The notes below the pieces were generated by a model. The model was not told the DNA's origin. It saw only the letters and a list, made by a program, of their open reading frames with translations, and did not search any database. Of a DNA stretch of 64,000 bases, positions 25,332 through 35,382 are shown in pieces (position 1 is the stretch's first letter; every line of letters begins with the position of its first letter). The position numbers and the translations under genes were made by a program. This DNA comes from Oscillospiraceae bacterium (GTDB lineage: Bacteria; Bacillota; Clostridia; Oscillospirales; Acutalibacteraceae), in assembly GCA_031268095.1 (NCBI GenBank), contig JAIRXU010000017.1:186001-250000 (forward strand), read 5' to 3'.

Positions 25332-28300
25332 ATGAAAATCACAGTCAAGCGAGGGCTGGCGTTTCTTTTAACGCTGGCCTCTTTTTTATCCCTGTTTACG
25401 GGGATTGTCAATGTCAGCGCAATGGATTTGAGCCAGCGGCATACCGTAAGCTGGGACTACACGCTGACCGACGAGGACGGCAATACCTTCACATGGTACG
25501 GCGGCATTGATTCTTCGTCAAACGCTTTCGGACACAGCTACGGCAACACCGCCCATACCATTCATGATTACACCGTCAAAAGGCATGGGCTGACCGGGGA
25601 CAAAGGCGACTGGACGTATGACAGCGATTACGTTTATGCGTTCTGTATCGAGCCGGGCGTACCCTTGCCGAACTACGACGATTACATGGCGAATTACACC
25701 GACAAATGGGGGCGGCTGTCCGACAATCAAAAAGATTTAATCGGACTGGCGTTATCCTATGGCTATCCCAACCGGCGCGACGTGCAGACCAGCAAGGACG
25801 CCAACGCCTGTTACGCCGCGACACAGCTCATTGTGTGGCAATGCGCTTTGAACTGGCGAACAAGCCCCACAGACTTAAACGACCGTTCCTATGCCATGTC
25901 CGGCTACAGCGGGACAATGACCCAGCAGCTCACCGCCAATCCGTATTTCAAATCCTTCTATGACAGGATTTTATCGGATATGGCAAATCACGGCACAAGA
26001 CCGAGCTTCATGTCGGGCAGCACCACTACCGCTCCTGTCTATGAACTGACGCAATCGGGCGGACAGTACACCGTCACGCTGACGGATAACAACAATGTAC
26101 TTTCGGATTTTTATGTTTCCAACGCCGGAGGCTTGAGTGCGTCTATCAGCGGAAACACATTGACGATCCGTTCCAATACGCCGATCACCAGCGAGGTACA
26201 AATCACGCTTGAACGCCGTATGCCGTCCACCAATATGACGACCGGCTTTCTGACATGGAGCGTTCCGGGCAAAGAGGGCGCAAATCAGGATATGGTTACG
26301 GGCGTTCCGAATGATCCCCTCCGCGCCTATCTAAAACTAAAAGTCAGTACGGGAATGCTGGCGATCATCAAGACAAGTCAGTATAATAACGGTTCTGTTT
26401 CGGGCTTCCAGTTTGAAGTACGGAACAGCAGCAACGCGCTTGTCGGCACATATACCAGCGGCGCGGACGGAGTTATCACCATTCCCGGCTTGCTTGCCGG
26501 AACGTACTCCGTTAAGGAAATCAACCTGTCCAGCGATTTTGTGCAGCCTGTACCCAATCCCAAAAGCGTTACGGTGACGGCGGGCGGCACAAGCAGCGTT
26601 TCTTTTGACAACATCAAAAAGAGAGGCATTTTGTCTATCCGAAAGAGTGACGCCAATTTCACGCTGGGCGGCTATTCGTTGGCCGGTGCGGAATTTGAGG
26701 TGAGGGACGTGGGCGGTACGCTTGTGGACACCATTACCAGCGGCGCGGACGGCACAGGACAGTCAAAAATCTTGCCGCTGGGCGTGTACAGAATCAAGGA
26801 AACCAAAGCCCCCTACGGCTTTGAGTTTGACACGAACACCTACACCGTTGCTCTTTCCGGCACACAGGGAAACGGCGAGGTAGTTTACGCACCCGATACT
26901 TCCATTGCCGAACAGCCGGAAGTGGGACGGATCAATCTTGAAAAGAGCAACAAAACCCCGCTGATGGGCGACTATAACCTTGCCGGAGCGCGGTATGAAA
27001 TCCGCGCCAGTGAGGACATCAAGCGCATTGACGGCAGCTTTTACGCACACACGGGCGACCTTGTGGACACGATTATTACAGACACGAACGGCAAGGCGCA
27101 GAGCAAAGACCTTCATTTGGGAAGCTATATTGTCAAAGAGGTAAACGCCCCTTATGGCTATCTGCTGGACGGCGGCAGTTATCCCGTTACCCTGTCCTAC
27201 GGCGGTCAGACTGTTCCCGTTGTTTACGCAACGGTAAATTCCGGCGAAACCCCCGAACCCGGCAGAATCCGCGTTCATAAATATAATCAATCCCCCGATA
27301 TGGGCGATTATGATTTGCAGGGCGCAAAGTTTGAAATCCGGGCGGACGAGGATTTATACACCCGTGGCGGCGTTCTCATACACGCCAAAGGGCAGCTTGT
27401 GGACACGATTACCGTTGATACCAACGGCGACGGCACAAGTAAAGACTTGCCGCTGGGAAAATACACCGTTAAAGAAGTAAATGCACCCTACGGTTATACC
27501 GTCAACACCAACACATACCCCGCCGTTTTATCCTACGCCGGACAAACGGTTTTGATTGCGTACACCGACACCAGCAACCCGCAGCGGCCGCAGACGGGCA
27601 AGCTCATACTGGAAAAACAGGATTTATCCACCGGGCGCAGAGCGCAGGGCGACAGCACCCTTGCGGGTATGGTAGCGGAAATTTACGCCGCCGAAACCCT
27701 CAAAGATAGGAAAGGCAACATCATACACAGCAAGGACGAGCTGCTGGAAACCCTGTATTGCGGGGACAGCACAAGCGTTACATCTTCGGAGCTTCCGCTG
27801 GGTAAATACTACTGGCGCGAAAAAGTGCCGCCCGTGGGCTATACGCTTGACGACAGAAAAAATCCGTTTGAAATCGTATATGCCGGAATGAATGTCACCG
27901 TCACCCACAACGAAAAAATCCACAAAAACAAGGTGATTGAGGGCAAAATCGCGCTTGTGAAGCATACAGATTTACCCGACCCGAATGTAGACAATCCGCG
28001 CGGCGGGGAGCCCGAAAATCCGCAGATTGAAAAGCCGCTTGAAGGGGCTGTTTTTCAGATTTATCTGCGAAAAGCCGGGAGTTATGACGCGGCTCTCGAA
28101 ACCGAACGGGATTTACTCACCACCAACGAAAACGGTTACTGTGAATCCAAGCTGCTACCTTACGGCGTGTATGTGGTAAAAGAAATTTCCGCGCCGGGGG
28201 ATGTAAAATTGGTAGAACCCTTCACCGTTTTTATCGCCAGCGATGGCAGGATTTACCGCTATATTCTCAACGACCCGACTTTCAAGAGCCTTGTCAAAAT

Positions 28301-31061
28301 CATCAAGGTGGACAGCACCACGGGCAAACGAATCCCCGCCGCAGGCGTGACCTTCAAGGTGTGGGATGTGGCAAACAACAAATGGGTACAGCAATCCTTT
28401 AATTACCCTGTTCCGACCACGATTGACGAGTATGTAACCGCCGAGGACGGAACGCTGGTTATGCCGGAGGTATTGCCAAGCGGCGATTATCTGCTGTATG
28501 AGCAGGAAGCCCCGTGGGGATATGTCCTCTCCAAAGACCCCGTACCGTTTACAATTCATTCCTCACAGGAAAATCAGGCGATTGCCGAGGTGATAATGGC
28601 GAACGCCCCGCAGATGGGGATTATCAAGGTTGAGAAAAAGGGTAATATGCTGACGGGCGTTACCGTCACCGATACCGCGTTCGGCAAACAGCATACCCCG
28701 ATTTATTCCCTCACCGGCTTGCCCGGCGCGACCTTTAATGTGGTTGCCAGCGAGGATGTTTATACAGGTGACGGAACATTGCGCTATGCCAAAGGCGCGG
28801 TTGTGGACACCATTACCACAGGCGCAGACGGGTACGCCGAAAGCAAACAACTGTATTTAGGCCGGTATGAGGTGATCGAAACAAAAGCTCCCACCGGCTT
28901 TGTGCTGGATAAAACCCCGCACCCCGCCGCGTTGGAATACGAGGGACAGGAAAAGGCGGTTATCACCACGCAAATCGGCATAGACAACACCCGCCAGACC
29001 GTGGAAATCGACTTGCAAAAGCTGATGGAACGCCCGGTGAACGCCCCGAACGGTTTCAGCGCATATCAGGATGTTGTTTTTGCTTTGTATTCCAACGAGG
29101 ACATCAAGGCCGTGGACGGCAAAACCGCCATTCCAAAAGGCTCTCTGATTGCCTTAATCCCCATCGACGAAAACGGAAAAGGCAGCGTTACAGGCGAACT
29201 GCCTTTTGCAAAATACCTTGTCAAAGAGGTACAGACCAATATCTATTATCAGCTTAACGGCACAGCATACCCCATAACCGCCGAATACAAAGGGCAGGAT
29301 GTTGAAGTGTCAAAAATATCTGTCAACAACGGCGGCATTGCCATTCCCAACGAGTTAAAGCTGGGGAAAATCATCATCACCAAAACCGGCGAAATGCTGA
29401 CGGGCGCAGTACAGGGCAGCAACAAGGACTATGTTTTGTACACCCCTGTCTACGAGGTACAGAATTTGCCGGGCGCGACCTTTAATATCGTGACTGACGA
29501 GGATATTTACGACGTTTACGGCAAGCTGCTTGTTAAAAAAGGTACGGTGGTAGACACGGTGACGACCGATAAAACCGGCGTTGCTATGTCCAAGCTGCTC
29601 CATTTGGGACGGTATGTGCTGATTGAAACCGCCGCCCCTTACGGAACGGTGCTTGACAGTACGCCGCTCCCTGTCACGCTGGGCTTTGACGGCGAAATCA
29701 GCGACGTAATTACCACCTTTATCACGGTTCACAACGAACGGCAAAAGGCTGAAATCGACCTGACAAAAGCCTGTGAAATCCCGGAGGGCGCGGCGGAAAA
29801 TTACAATCCCTACGGCGGTATCATTTTCGGATTGTATGCCCGTGAGGATGTAAAGACCGCTGACGGCGAGGTGGTTATCCCTGCTGATTCACTCATGGAG
29901 TTTGTCACCTTCGGAGCTAACGGCAAGGCTGACATCAAAACCGATTTGCCTTTCGGAAAATTCTATGTGCAGGAGTTTAAGACGGAATACGGTTATGCGC
30001 TGAACAGTACGCAGTATGACCTTGCCTTTGACTACGACGCGACAGCACCGGCAAAAGTGAGCGTTGCCGTAAACGGCGGCGAGGCGATTCCGAACGAGTT
30101 ACAGCGCGGCAGCTTGAAAATCATCAAGGTTTTTGAGGGCGTAACGACCCCGATCAGTGGCATACCGTTCCACATTACGGGCAAAACCCTTGTGGGGACA
30201 ACGGTTGAAATCGACGCTGCGACAAACGGGGACGGCGATATTCTGCTGGAAGGGCTGCTTGTAGGCGAGTATACCGTGGCGGAACTGGAAAGCCCTCTGT
30301 CAATCGGTTATGTGTTGTCCGAGCCGCAGACCCTTACCGTCACAGCGGATAAAATCGCGGAAATGACGGTTGAAAACAAATTACAGCGCGGCGATTTGAA
30401 AATTATCAAGACCTTTGAAAATGTTTCCACGCCGATTCAAGGTGTTAAATTCCACGTTTCCGGCACGTCTTTGACAGGGATTCCGTTCAACAGCGAGTTT
30501 GAAACGGACACAAACGGCGAAATCTTGATTGAAGGCTTGCCGATTGGCGAGTACAAGGTAAAGGAAATCGCCTCCGACCTCACCACCGGCTATATCCTCT
30601 CTGACGAACAGACCGCCCTTGTCGCCGCCGACGAGCTGGCGGAAATGCGGATTGACAACAAGCTCATTCGCGGGGACATCAAGATTTACAAGACCGATTC
30701 CAAGACGGGAAAACCCCTTGCGGGCGCGAAATTCGGGCTGTATCAGGGCGACACGCTGATTACCGAGGACATCACCGGCGCGGACGGTTACGCCGCGTTC
30801 CTGAACATTGCCTACGGCGAGTATGAAATCCGCGAAATCTCCGCCCCGGAGGGCTATCAGCGAACGGATAAGGTGTTCAAAGCGGTTATCAAGGAAAACG
30901 GCGAAACACTTACCTTTGAAGTCACCAACAACCTTGTACCCCCTCCCGGCACACCGCCCAAAACCGGGGACACATCCAATGCGACCCTTTACCTTGCGTT
31001 GATGGGTGCGTCGGCGGCCGGGCTTGTGCTAACCCTGCGCCGCAAAAGAGCGACGAAATAA
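25332..31061 (+). CDS. Giant thioester-domain / SpaA-repeat sortase-anchored surface protein
   Basis: Signal peptide, thioester motifs (YAFCIEPG ... YAATQLIVWQ), about 14 SpaA-like repeats, C-terminal PPKTGD-TM-RRKRATK sorting signal. Confidence 0.9.
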   Translation: MKITVKRGLAFLLTLASFLSLFTGIVNVSAMDLSQRHTVSWDYTLTDEDGNTFTWYGGIDSSSNAFGHSYGNTAHTIHDYTVKRHGLTGDKGDWTYDSDYVYAFCIEPGVPLPNYDDYMANYTDKWGRLSDNQKDLIGLALSYGYPNRRDVQTSKDANACYAATQLIVWQCALNWRTSPTDLNDRSYAMSGYSGTMTQQLTANPYFKSFYDRILSDMANHGTRPSFMSGSTTTAPVYELTQSGGQYTVTLTDNNNVLSDFYVSNAGGLSASISGNTLTIRSNTPITSEVQITLERRMPSTNMTTGFLTWSVPGKEGANQDMVTGVPNDPLRAYLKLKVSTGMLAIIKTSQYNNGSVSGFQFEVRNSSNALVGTYTSGADGVITIPGLLAGTYSVKEINLSSDFVQPVPNPKSVTVTAGGTSSVSFDNIKKRGILSIRKSDANFTLGGYSLAGAEFEVRDVGGTLVDTITSGADGTGQSKILPLGVYRIKETKAPYGFEFDTNTYTVALSGTQGNGEVVYAPDTSIAEQPEVGRINLEKSNKTPLMGDYNLAGARYEIRASEDIKRIDGSFYAHTGDLVDTIITDTNGKAQSKDLHLGSYIVKEVNAPYGYLLDGGSYPVTLSYGGQTVPVVYATVNSGETPEPGRIRVHKYNQSPDMGDYDLQGAKFEIRADEDLYTRGGVLIHAKGQLVDTITVDTNGDGTSKDLPLGKYTVKEVNAPYGYTVNTNTYPAVLSYAGQTVLIAYTDTSNPQRPQTGKLILEKQDLSTGRRAQGDSTLAGMVAEIYAAETLKDRKGNIIHSKDELLETLYCGDSTSVTSSELPLGKYYWREKVPPVGYTLDDRKNPFEIVYAGMNVTVTHNEKIHKNKVIEGKIALVKHTDLPDPNVDNPRGGEPENPQIEKPLEGAVFQIYLRKAGSYDAALETERDLLTTNENGYCESKLLPYGVYVVKEISAPGDVKLVEPFTVFIASDGRIYRYILNDPTFKSLVKIIKVDSTTGKRIPAAGVTFKVWDVANNKWVQQSFNYPVPTTIDEYVTAEDGTLVMPEVLPSGDYLLYEQEAPWGYVLSKDPVPFTIHSSQENQAIAEVIMANAPQMGIIKVEKKGNMLTGVTVTDTAFGKQHTPIYSLTGLPGATFNVVASEDVYTGDGTLRYAKGAVVDTITTGADGYAESKQLYLGRYEVIETKAPTGFVLDKTPHPAALEYEGQEKAVITTQIGIDNTRQTVEIDLQKLMERPVNAPNGFSAYQDVVFALYSNEDIKAVDGKTAIPKGSLIALIPIDENGKGSVTGELPFAKYLVKEVQTNIYYQLNGTAYPITAEYKGQDVEVSKISVNNGGIAIPNELKLGKIIITKTGEMLTGAVQGSNKDYVLYTPVYEVQNLPGATFNIVTDEDIYDVYGKLLVKKGTVVDTVTTDKTGVAMSKLLHLGRYVLIETAAPYGTVLDSTPLPVTLGFDGEISDVITTFITVHNERQKAEIDLTKACEIPEGAAENYNPYGGIIFGLYAREDVKTADGEVVIPADSLMEFVTFGANGKADIKTDLPFGKFYVQEFKTEYGYALNSTQYDLAFDYDATAPAKVSVAVNGGEAIPNELQRGSLKIIKVFEGVTTPISGIPFHITGKTLVGTTVEIDAATNGDGDILLEGLLVGEYTVAELESPLSIGYVLSEPQTLTVTADKIAEMTVENKLQRGDLKIIKTFENVSTPIQGVKFHVSGTSLTGIPFNSEFETDTNGEILIEGLPIGEYKVKEIASDLTTGYILSDEQTALVAADELAEMRIDNKLIRGDIKIYKTDSKTGKPLAGAKFGLYQGDTLITEDITGADGYAAFLNIAYGEYEIREISAPEGYQRTDKVFKAVIKENGETLTFEVTNNLVPPPGTPPKTGDTSNATLYLALMGASAAGLVLTLRRKRATK

Positions 31062-31077
31062 TCATTTTAAGGAAACG

Positions 31078-31107
31078 GCGGCGGCGAAAACCCGCCGCTT
31101 TTTCTTT
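31078..31107 (+). terminator. Rho-independent terminator
   Basis: GCGGCGG-CGAAAACC-CCGCCGC then TTTTTCTTTT. Confidence 0.65.
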
Positions 31108-31126
31108 TGGGAAAGGAGCTGATACT

Positions 31127-31996
31127 ATGGCGGTTTTTCGCGTTGAGAAAAACAGGGATTACACCGTCATGTGCAATCATCATCTGCGGAACAGGGAGTT
31201 ATCCCTGAAAGCCAAAGGGCTTTTGTCGCAAATGCTGTCCCTGCCGGATAATTGGGACTACACGCTGAAAGGGCTTGCCCTGATTAACCGGGAAAATGTC
31301 AGCGCGATCCGTACCGCCGTAAACGAGCTTGAAGAAGCGGGATATATCGTGCGGCGGCAAGGGCGCGACGACAGAGGCAAAATGGCGGCGAATGTTTACA
31401 CCATTTACGAGCAGCCGCAAAAGCCCGATCAACCGTTGTGCGATTTTCCGACAACGGATAATCCGACAGCGGGAAAACCGATAACGGGAAAACCGACGTC
31501 GGATTATCGAACGCAATTAAATACTAATAAATCAAATACCCAAAAATCAATTACGGATATATCAAATATCCATCAATCAATCCCGCCAACGGCGGCTGAT
31601 GAGAAGGATAGGATGGACGCGAGAACAGTCTATGAACAGATTATCAAGGACAACGTGGAGTACGACTGCCTGTTAGGACAGTACGACCGGGAGCAGCTTG
31701 ACGAGATCGTGGGGCTGATACTGGACACGGTATGCAGCGGCAAAAAGACGATCCGCGTCGGCGGCGAGGATAAACCGCTTGCCGTTGTGCAGAGCATATT
31801 CCTCAAACTGGATTCATCCCACGTCGAGTATGTCATTGACTGTCTACGCCGCAATACCACGAAGGTACGCAATATCCGCAGCTATCTCATAACCGCGCTG
31901 TACAACGCCCGGTTTACAATGGACAGCTATTACCGCGCAGAGGTAAACCACGATATGTACGGCAGCGGCGATTTTTGGGCGGCAAAGGAGGAATGA
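31127..31996 (+). CDS. ICE replication-associated HTH protein with DUF6017-like C-terminus
   Basis: MAVFRVEKNRDYTVMCNHHLRNRELSLKAKGLLSQMLSLPDNWDYTLKGL; C-terminal DUF6017-like region. Confidence 0.8.
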   Translation: MAVFRVEKNRDYTVMCNHHLRNRELSLKAKGLLSQMLSLPDNWDYTLKGLALINRENVSAIRTAVNELEEAGYIVRRQGRDDRGKMAANVYTIYEQPQKPDQPLCDFPTTDNPTAGKPITGKPTSDYRTQLNTNKSNTQKSITDISNIHQSIPPTAADEKDRMDARTVYEQIIKDNVEYDCLLGQYDREQLDEIVGLILDTVCSGKKTIRVGGEDKPLAVVQSIFLKLDSSHVEYVIDCLRRNTTKVRNIRSYLITALYNARFTMDSYYRAEVNHDMYGSGDFWAAKEE

Positions 31997-31999
31997 TAT

Positions 32000-32473
32000 T
32001 TGCACGAAGAAGTCAACGAAAAAAGTATCGCCTTTGCAATGAAAGCCGGAAAAATCACGGCGCAAATGCTGGCAAAGGCAATGCAAACATTTTTGAACCG
32101 GCAAAAATCCGGCAAGGTTAAGGGTGGAAAGGTTGAGCCGGGTAAAATCTCCATGAAACAGCTTGCGGCGGAATCGGGCGGCAATGTCGCCAACATTGAG
32201 ATCACCGACAAAAACATCAAGTCTTTTGACCCTATCGCCCGGAAATACGGTATCAGGTACAAGCTGATGAAAGCCGGGAACGGACGGCATTATGTGTTTT
32301 TCAACGGGAAAAGCGTGGACGCTATGACGGCGGCGTTTAAGGAGTTTACCGCCAAACAGACCCGCAAAGCCTCCCGCCCGTCCATGCTTACCGAGCTGCG
32401 GAAGCTGGTGGAACAGGTTAAGAATATGGCAGTCAACAAGACCAAGCACAAAGACAGGGGGCAGGAATTATGA
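32000..32473 (+). CDS. PcfB family (DUF3801) protein
   Basis: ISMKQLAAESGGNVANIEITDKNIKSFDPIARKYGIRYKLMKAG..HYVFFNGKSVDAMTAAFKEF. Confidence 0.8.
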   Translation: MHEEVNEKSIAFAMKAGKITAQMLAKAMQTFLNRQKSGKVKGGKVEPGKISMKQLAAESGGNVANIEITDKNIKSFDPIARKYGIRYKLMKAGNGRHYVFFNGKSVDAMTAAFKEFTAKQTRKASRPSMLTELRKLVEQVKNMAVNKTKHKDRGQEL

Positions 32474-34221
32474 CCTCCACGATTAAAAAGAGCTTGCTGT
32501 ACGCCATTCCTTCTACGGCTGTTTTCTACATAGCCGATCTGCTGGCGAGGATATGGCGGCTGACGGGCGGGAACAACCTTTCCCGTCTGACCGCCACGCT
32601 GAAAGAAATCCCACACCTGTTTCAAAACCCCATTCCAAGCATACACCCCGCCGATCTGCTGTTAAGTCTGATAATGGCGGGGCTGGTGCTGACGGCTGTC
32701 TATTTCAAAAACCAAAGGGCGCAGAAATATCGCCCGGATGTGGAATACGGGAGCGCACGTTGGGGAAAGGCGGCCGACATACGGCCGTACATGGATAGCG
32801 ACCCCCGGCAAAACGTCATTTTGACGCAGACCGAAGGGCTGATGATGGGAAGCCGCCCGAAGAACCCGAAACACGCCCGGAATAAAAATGTTTTGGTGAT
32901 CGGCGGCAGCGGCAGCGGAAAAACGAGGTTTTGGCTCAAACCTAACCTCATGCAGTTACATTCAAGCTACGTTGTCACCGACCCCAAGGGTACGGTGCTG
33001 GTGGAGTGCGGGAATTTGCTCCTGAAAGCAAAGTACAAAATAAAGGTGCTGAACACGATTAACTTCAAAAAATCTATGCACTACAACCCTTTCGCCTACC
33101 TTCATTCCGACAAGGATATTTTGAAGCTGGTAAACACGCTGATCTTGAACACGAAGGGCGAGGGCGAAAAATCCAATGAAGATTTTTGGGTAAAAGCGGA
33201 ACGCCTTTTGTACACCGCATATATCTCATATATCCACTACGAAGCCCCCGACGAGGAGCGGAATTTTAACACCCTGCTTGAAATGATTAACGCCAGCGAA
33301 ACACGCGAGGACGACGAAAATTTCAAAAATGCGGTTGATCTTCTTTTCGACAAGCTGGAAGAAACCGCGCCGGAGCATTTCGCTGTCCGCCAGTATAAGA
33401 AGTATAAGCTGGCGGCGGGAAAAACAGCGAAATCCATCCTCATTTCATGCGGCGCGAGGTTAGCCCCCTTTGACATTGCGGAGCTGCGCGAGATCATGAG
33501 CTACGATGAAATGGAGCTTGACACGCTGGGCGACAGGAAAACCGCATTGTTTATGATAATGAGCGATACCGACAGCACCTTCAATTTCATTATCGCAATC
33601 ATGCAATCGCAGCTTTTCAATTTGCTGTGCGACAAGGCGGACGACGAGTACGAGGGCAAGCTGCCCGTTCATGTGCGCTGTCTGCTGGACGAAGCGGCGA
33701 ATATCGGGCAGATACCGCAGCTTGAAAAGCTGTGCGCGACCCTGCGAAGCCGGGAAATCAGTCTTTGCCTCATATTGCAGGCGCAAAGCCAACTTAAAGC
33801 GTTGTATAAGGACAACGCGGATACGATTATAGGCAATATGGACAGCACTTTATTCTTAGGCGGGCGGGAAACCGAAACGCTGAAAACCCTGTCAACCTTA
33901 CTCGGCAAGGAAACAATCATGCTTTACAACCAAACCGAGAACCGGGGGCAACAGCGTTCCTCCGGGCTGAATTATCAAAAGCTGGGAAAGGAGCTGATGA
34001 GCCAAGACGAATTAGCCGTGATGGACGGCGGCAAGTGCATTTGTCAAATAAGGGGCGTTCGCCCTTTCTTCTCTGACAAGTACGATATTACCAAGCACCC
34101 GAACTACAAATATCTCTCTGACTACGACAAGAAAAACGCCTTTGATATTCAAAAATATTTGAGTACAAGGCTGGCAGTCAAGCCGGAACAGGTATTTGAC
34201 CTTTACGAAGCGGCGGAATAA
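32470..34221 (+). CDS. VirD4-like type IV coupling protein
   Basis: Walker A VIGGSGSGKTRFW; SYVVTDPKGTVL; CLLDEAANIGQIPQLEKL. Confidence 0.9.
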   Translation: MTSTIKKSLLYAIPSTAVFYIADLLARIWRLTGGNNLSRLTATLKEIPHLFQNPIPSIHPADLLLSLIMAGLVLTAVYFKNQRAQKYRPDVEYGSARWGKAADIRPYMDSDPRQNVILTQTEGLMMGSRPKNPKHARNKNVLVIGGSGSGKTRFWLKPNLMQLHSSYVVTDPKGTVLVECGNLLLKAKYKIKVLNTINFKKSMHYNPFAYLHSDKDILKLVNTLILNTKGEGEKSNEDFWVKAERLLYTAYISYIHYEAPDEERNFNTLLEMINASETREDDENFKNAVDLLFDKLEETAPEHFAVRQYKKYKLAAGKTAKSILISCGARLAPFDIAELREIMSYDEMELDTLGDRKTALFMIMSDTDSTFNFIIAIMQSQLFNLLCDKADDEYEGKLPVHVRCLLDEAANIGQIPQLEKLCATLRSREISLCLILQAQSQLKALYKDNADTIIGNMDSTLFLGGRETETLKTLSTLLGKETIMLYNQTENRGQQRSSGLNYQKLGKELMSQDELAVMDGGKCICQIRGVRPFFSDKYDITKHPNYKYLSDYDKKNAFDIQKYLSTRLAVKPEQVFDLYEAAE

Positions 34222-34240
34222 AACCCGCCGCTTTTTCATT
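34210..34240 (+). terminator. Hairpin with T-run overlapping the VirD4 stop
   Basis: GCGGCGG-N8-CCGCCGC then TTTTT. Confidence 0.5.
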
Positions 34241-34278
34241 TTCAAAAAATTTTATTAAACGAAAGCGAGGAACTTTTT

Positions 34279-34491
34279 ATGACATTTTTTACCGAGGCGG
34301 TAAACGTACTGCAAACCCTTGTGATCGCGCTGGGCGCGGGCTTAGGAATATGGGGCATTGTCAATCTATTGGAAGGCTACGGCAACGATAACCCGGCGGC
34401 AAAAAGTCAGGGAATCAAGCAGTTAATGAGCGGCGGCGGCGTTATGCTCATTGGCATTGCGCTTGTACCCTTACTGGCGGATTTGTTTTAA
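34279..34491 (+). CDS. Maff2 family small membrane protein
   Basis: 70-aa TM protein GLGIWGIVNLLEGYGNDNPAAKSQGIKQLMSGGGVMLIG, position after VirD4. Confidence 0.8.
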   Translation: MTFFTEAVNVLQTLVIALGAGLGIWGIVNLLEGYGNDNPAAKSQGIKQLMSGGGVMLIGIALVPLLADLF

Positions 34492-35360
34492 TGGGCTGGC
34501 TTTGGGACACGATAACCGGCTGGATTAAAGATGTATTGGTAGACGCAATCAAGGGCAATCTTGCGGGAATGTTCAATGATGTAAACAGTAAGGTCGGCAC
34601 GATAGCCGGGGATGTCGGACAGACGCCTGCGGGCTGGAACGGCAGTATTTTTAACATGATCAAGGGCATTTCCGACACCGCAATCGTCCCCATAGCGGGG
34701 ATGATTATTACTTTTGTGCTGGTGCATGAGCTGGTGACAATGGTAATGGAAAAGAACAATATGCAGGATATAGACACGTTCAATTTCTTCAAGTATTTCA
34801 TAAAGGCGGGTATCGCCGTTTTCGTGGTAAGCCACACGTTTACCATTGTGAGCGGCATATTTGACGTGGGACAATGGGTAGTCACCCAAAGCGCAAGTGT
34901 GATCGGAGGGCATACCTACATCGACATTGCCGCTGTGCTGAACAGTATGGACGCGGGATTACGCGCCATGAGTATAGGTGAACTGTTAGGGCTGCTGATG
35001 GAAACCTCCCTTATGAGTATGTGCATGAGTATTATATCTATCTGCATTACCATTATCATTTACGGCCGCATGATTGAGATTTACCTGTATTGCAGCGTCG
35101 CACCGATCCCCTTTGCCACGTTTACCAACAAGGAATGGGGACAGGTAGGCAACAACTATTTGAGGGGCTTGCTTGCGCTGGCTTTTCAAGGTCTGCTAAT
35201 CATGGTCTGTGTCGGGATTTACGCCGTCATGGTGAACACCCTGACGGTAACGGCAAACATACACGCAAGTATTTGGATGGTAGCCGCCTACACGGTACTT
35301 TTGTGTTTCACCCTGTTCAAAACGGGGAGTTTGTCGAAGCAAATTTTTAACGCGCATTAG
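34491..35360 (+). CDS. TrbL/VirB6-like conjugal transfer membrane protein
   Basis: Multi-TM, position and LWDTITGWIKDVLVDAIKGNLAGMF N-terminus. Confidence 0.75.
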   Translation: MGWLWDTITGWIKDVLVDAIKGNLAGMFNDVNSKVGTIAGDVGQTPAGWNGSIFNMIKGISDTAIVPIAGMIITFVLVHELVTMVMEKNNMQDIDTFNFFKYFIKAGIAVFVVSHTFTIVSGIFDVGQWVVTQSASVIGGHTYIDIAAVLNSMDAGLRAMSIGELLGLLMETSLMSMCMSIISICITIIIYGRMIEIYLYCSVAPIPFATFTNKEWGQVGNNYLRGLLALAFQGLLIMVCVGIYAVMVNTLTVTANIHASIWMVAAYTVLLCFTLFKTGSLSKQIFNAH

Positions 35361-35382
35361 CGGGATAGGAAGTGATATTTTT

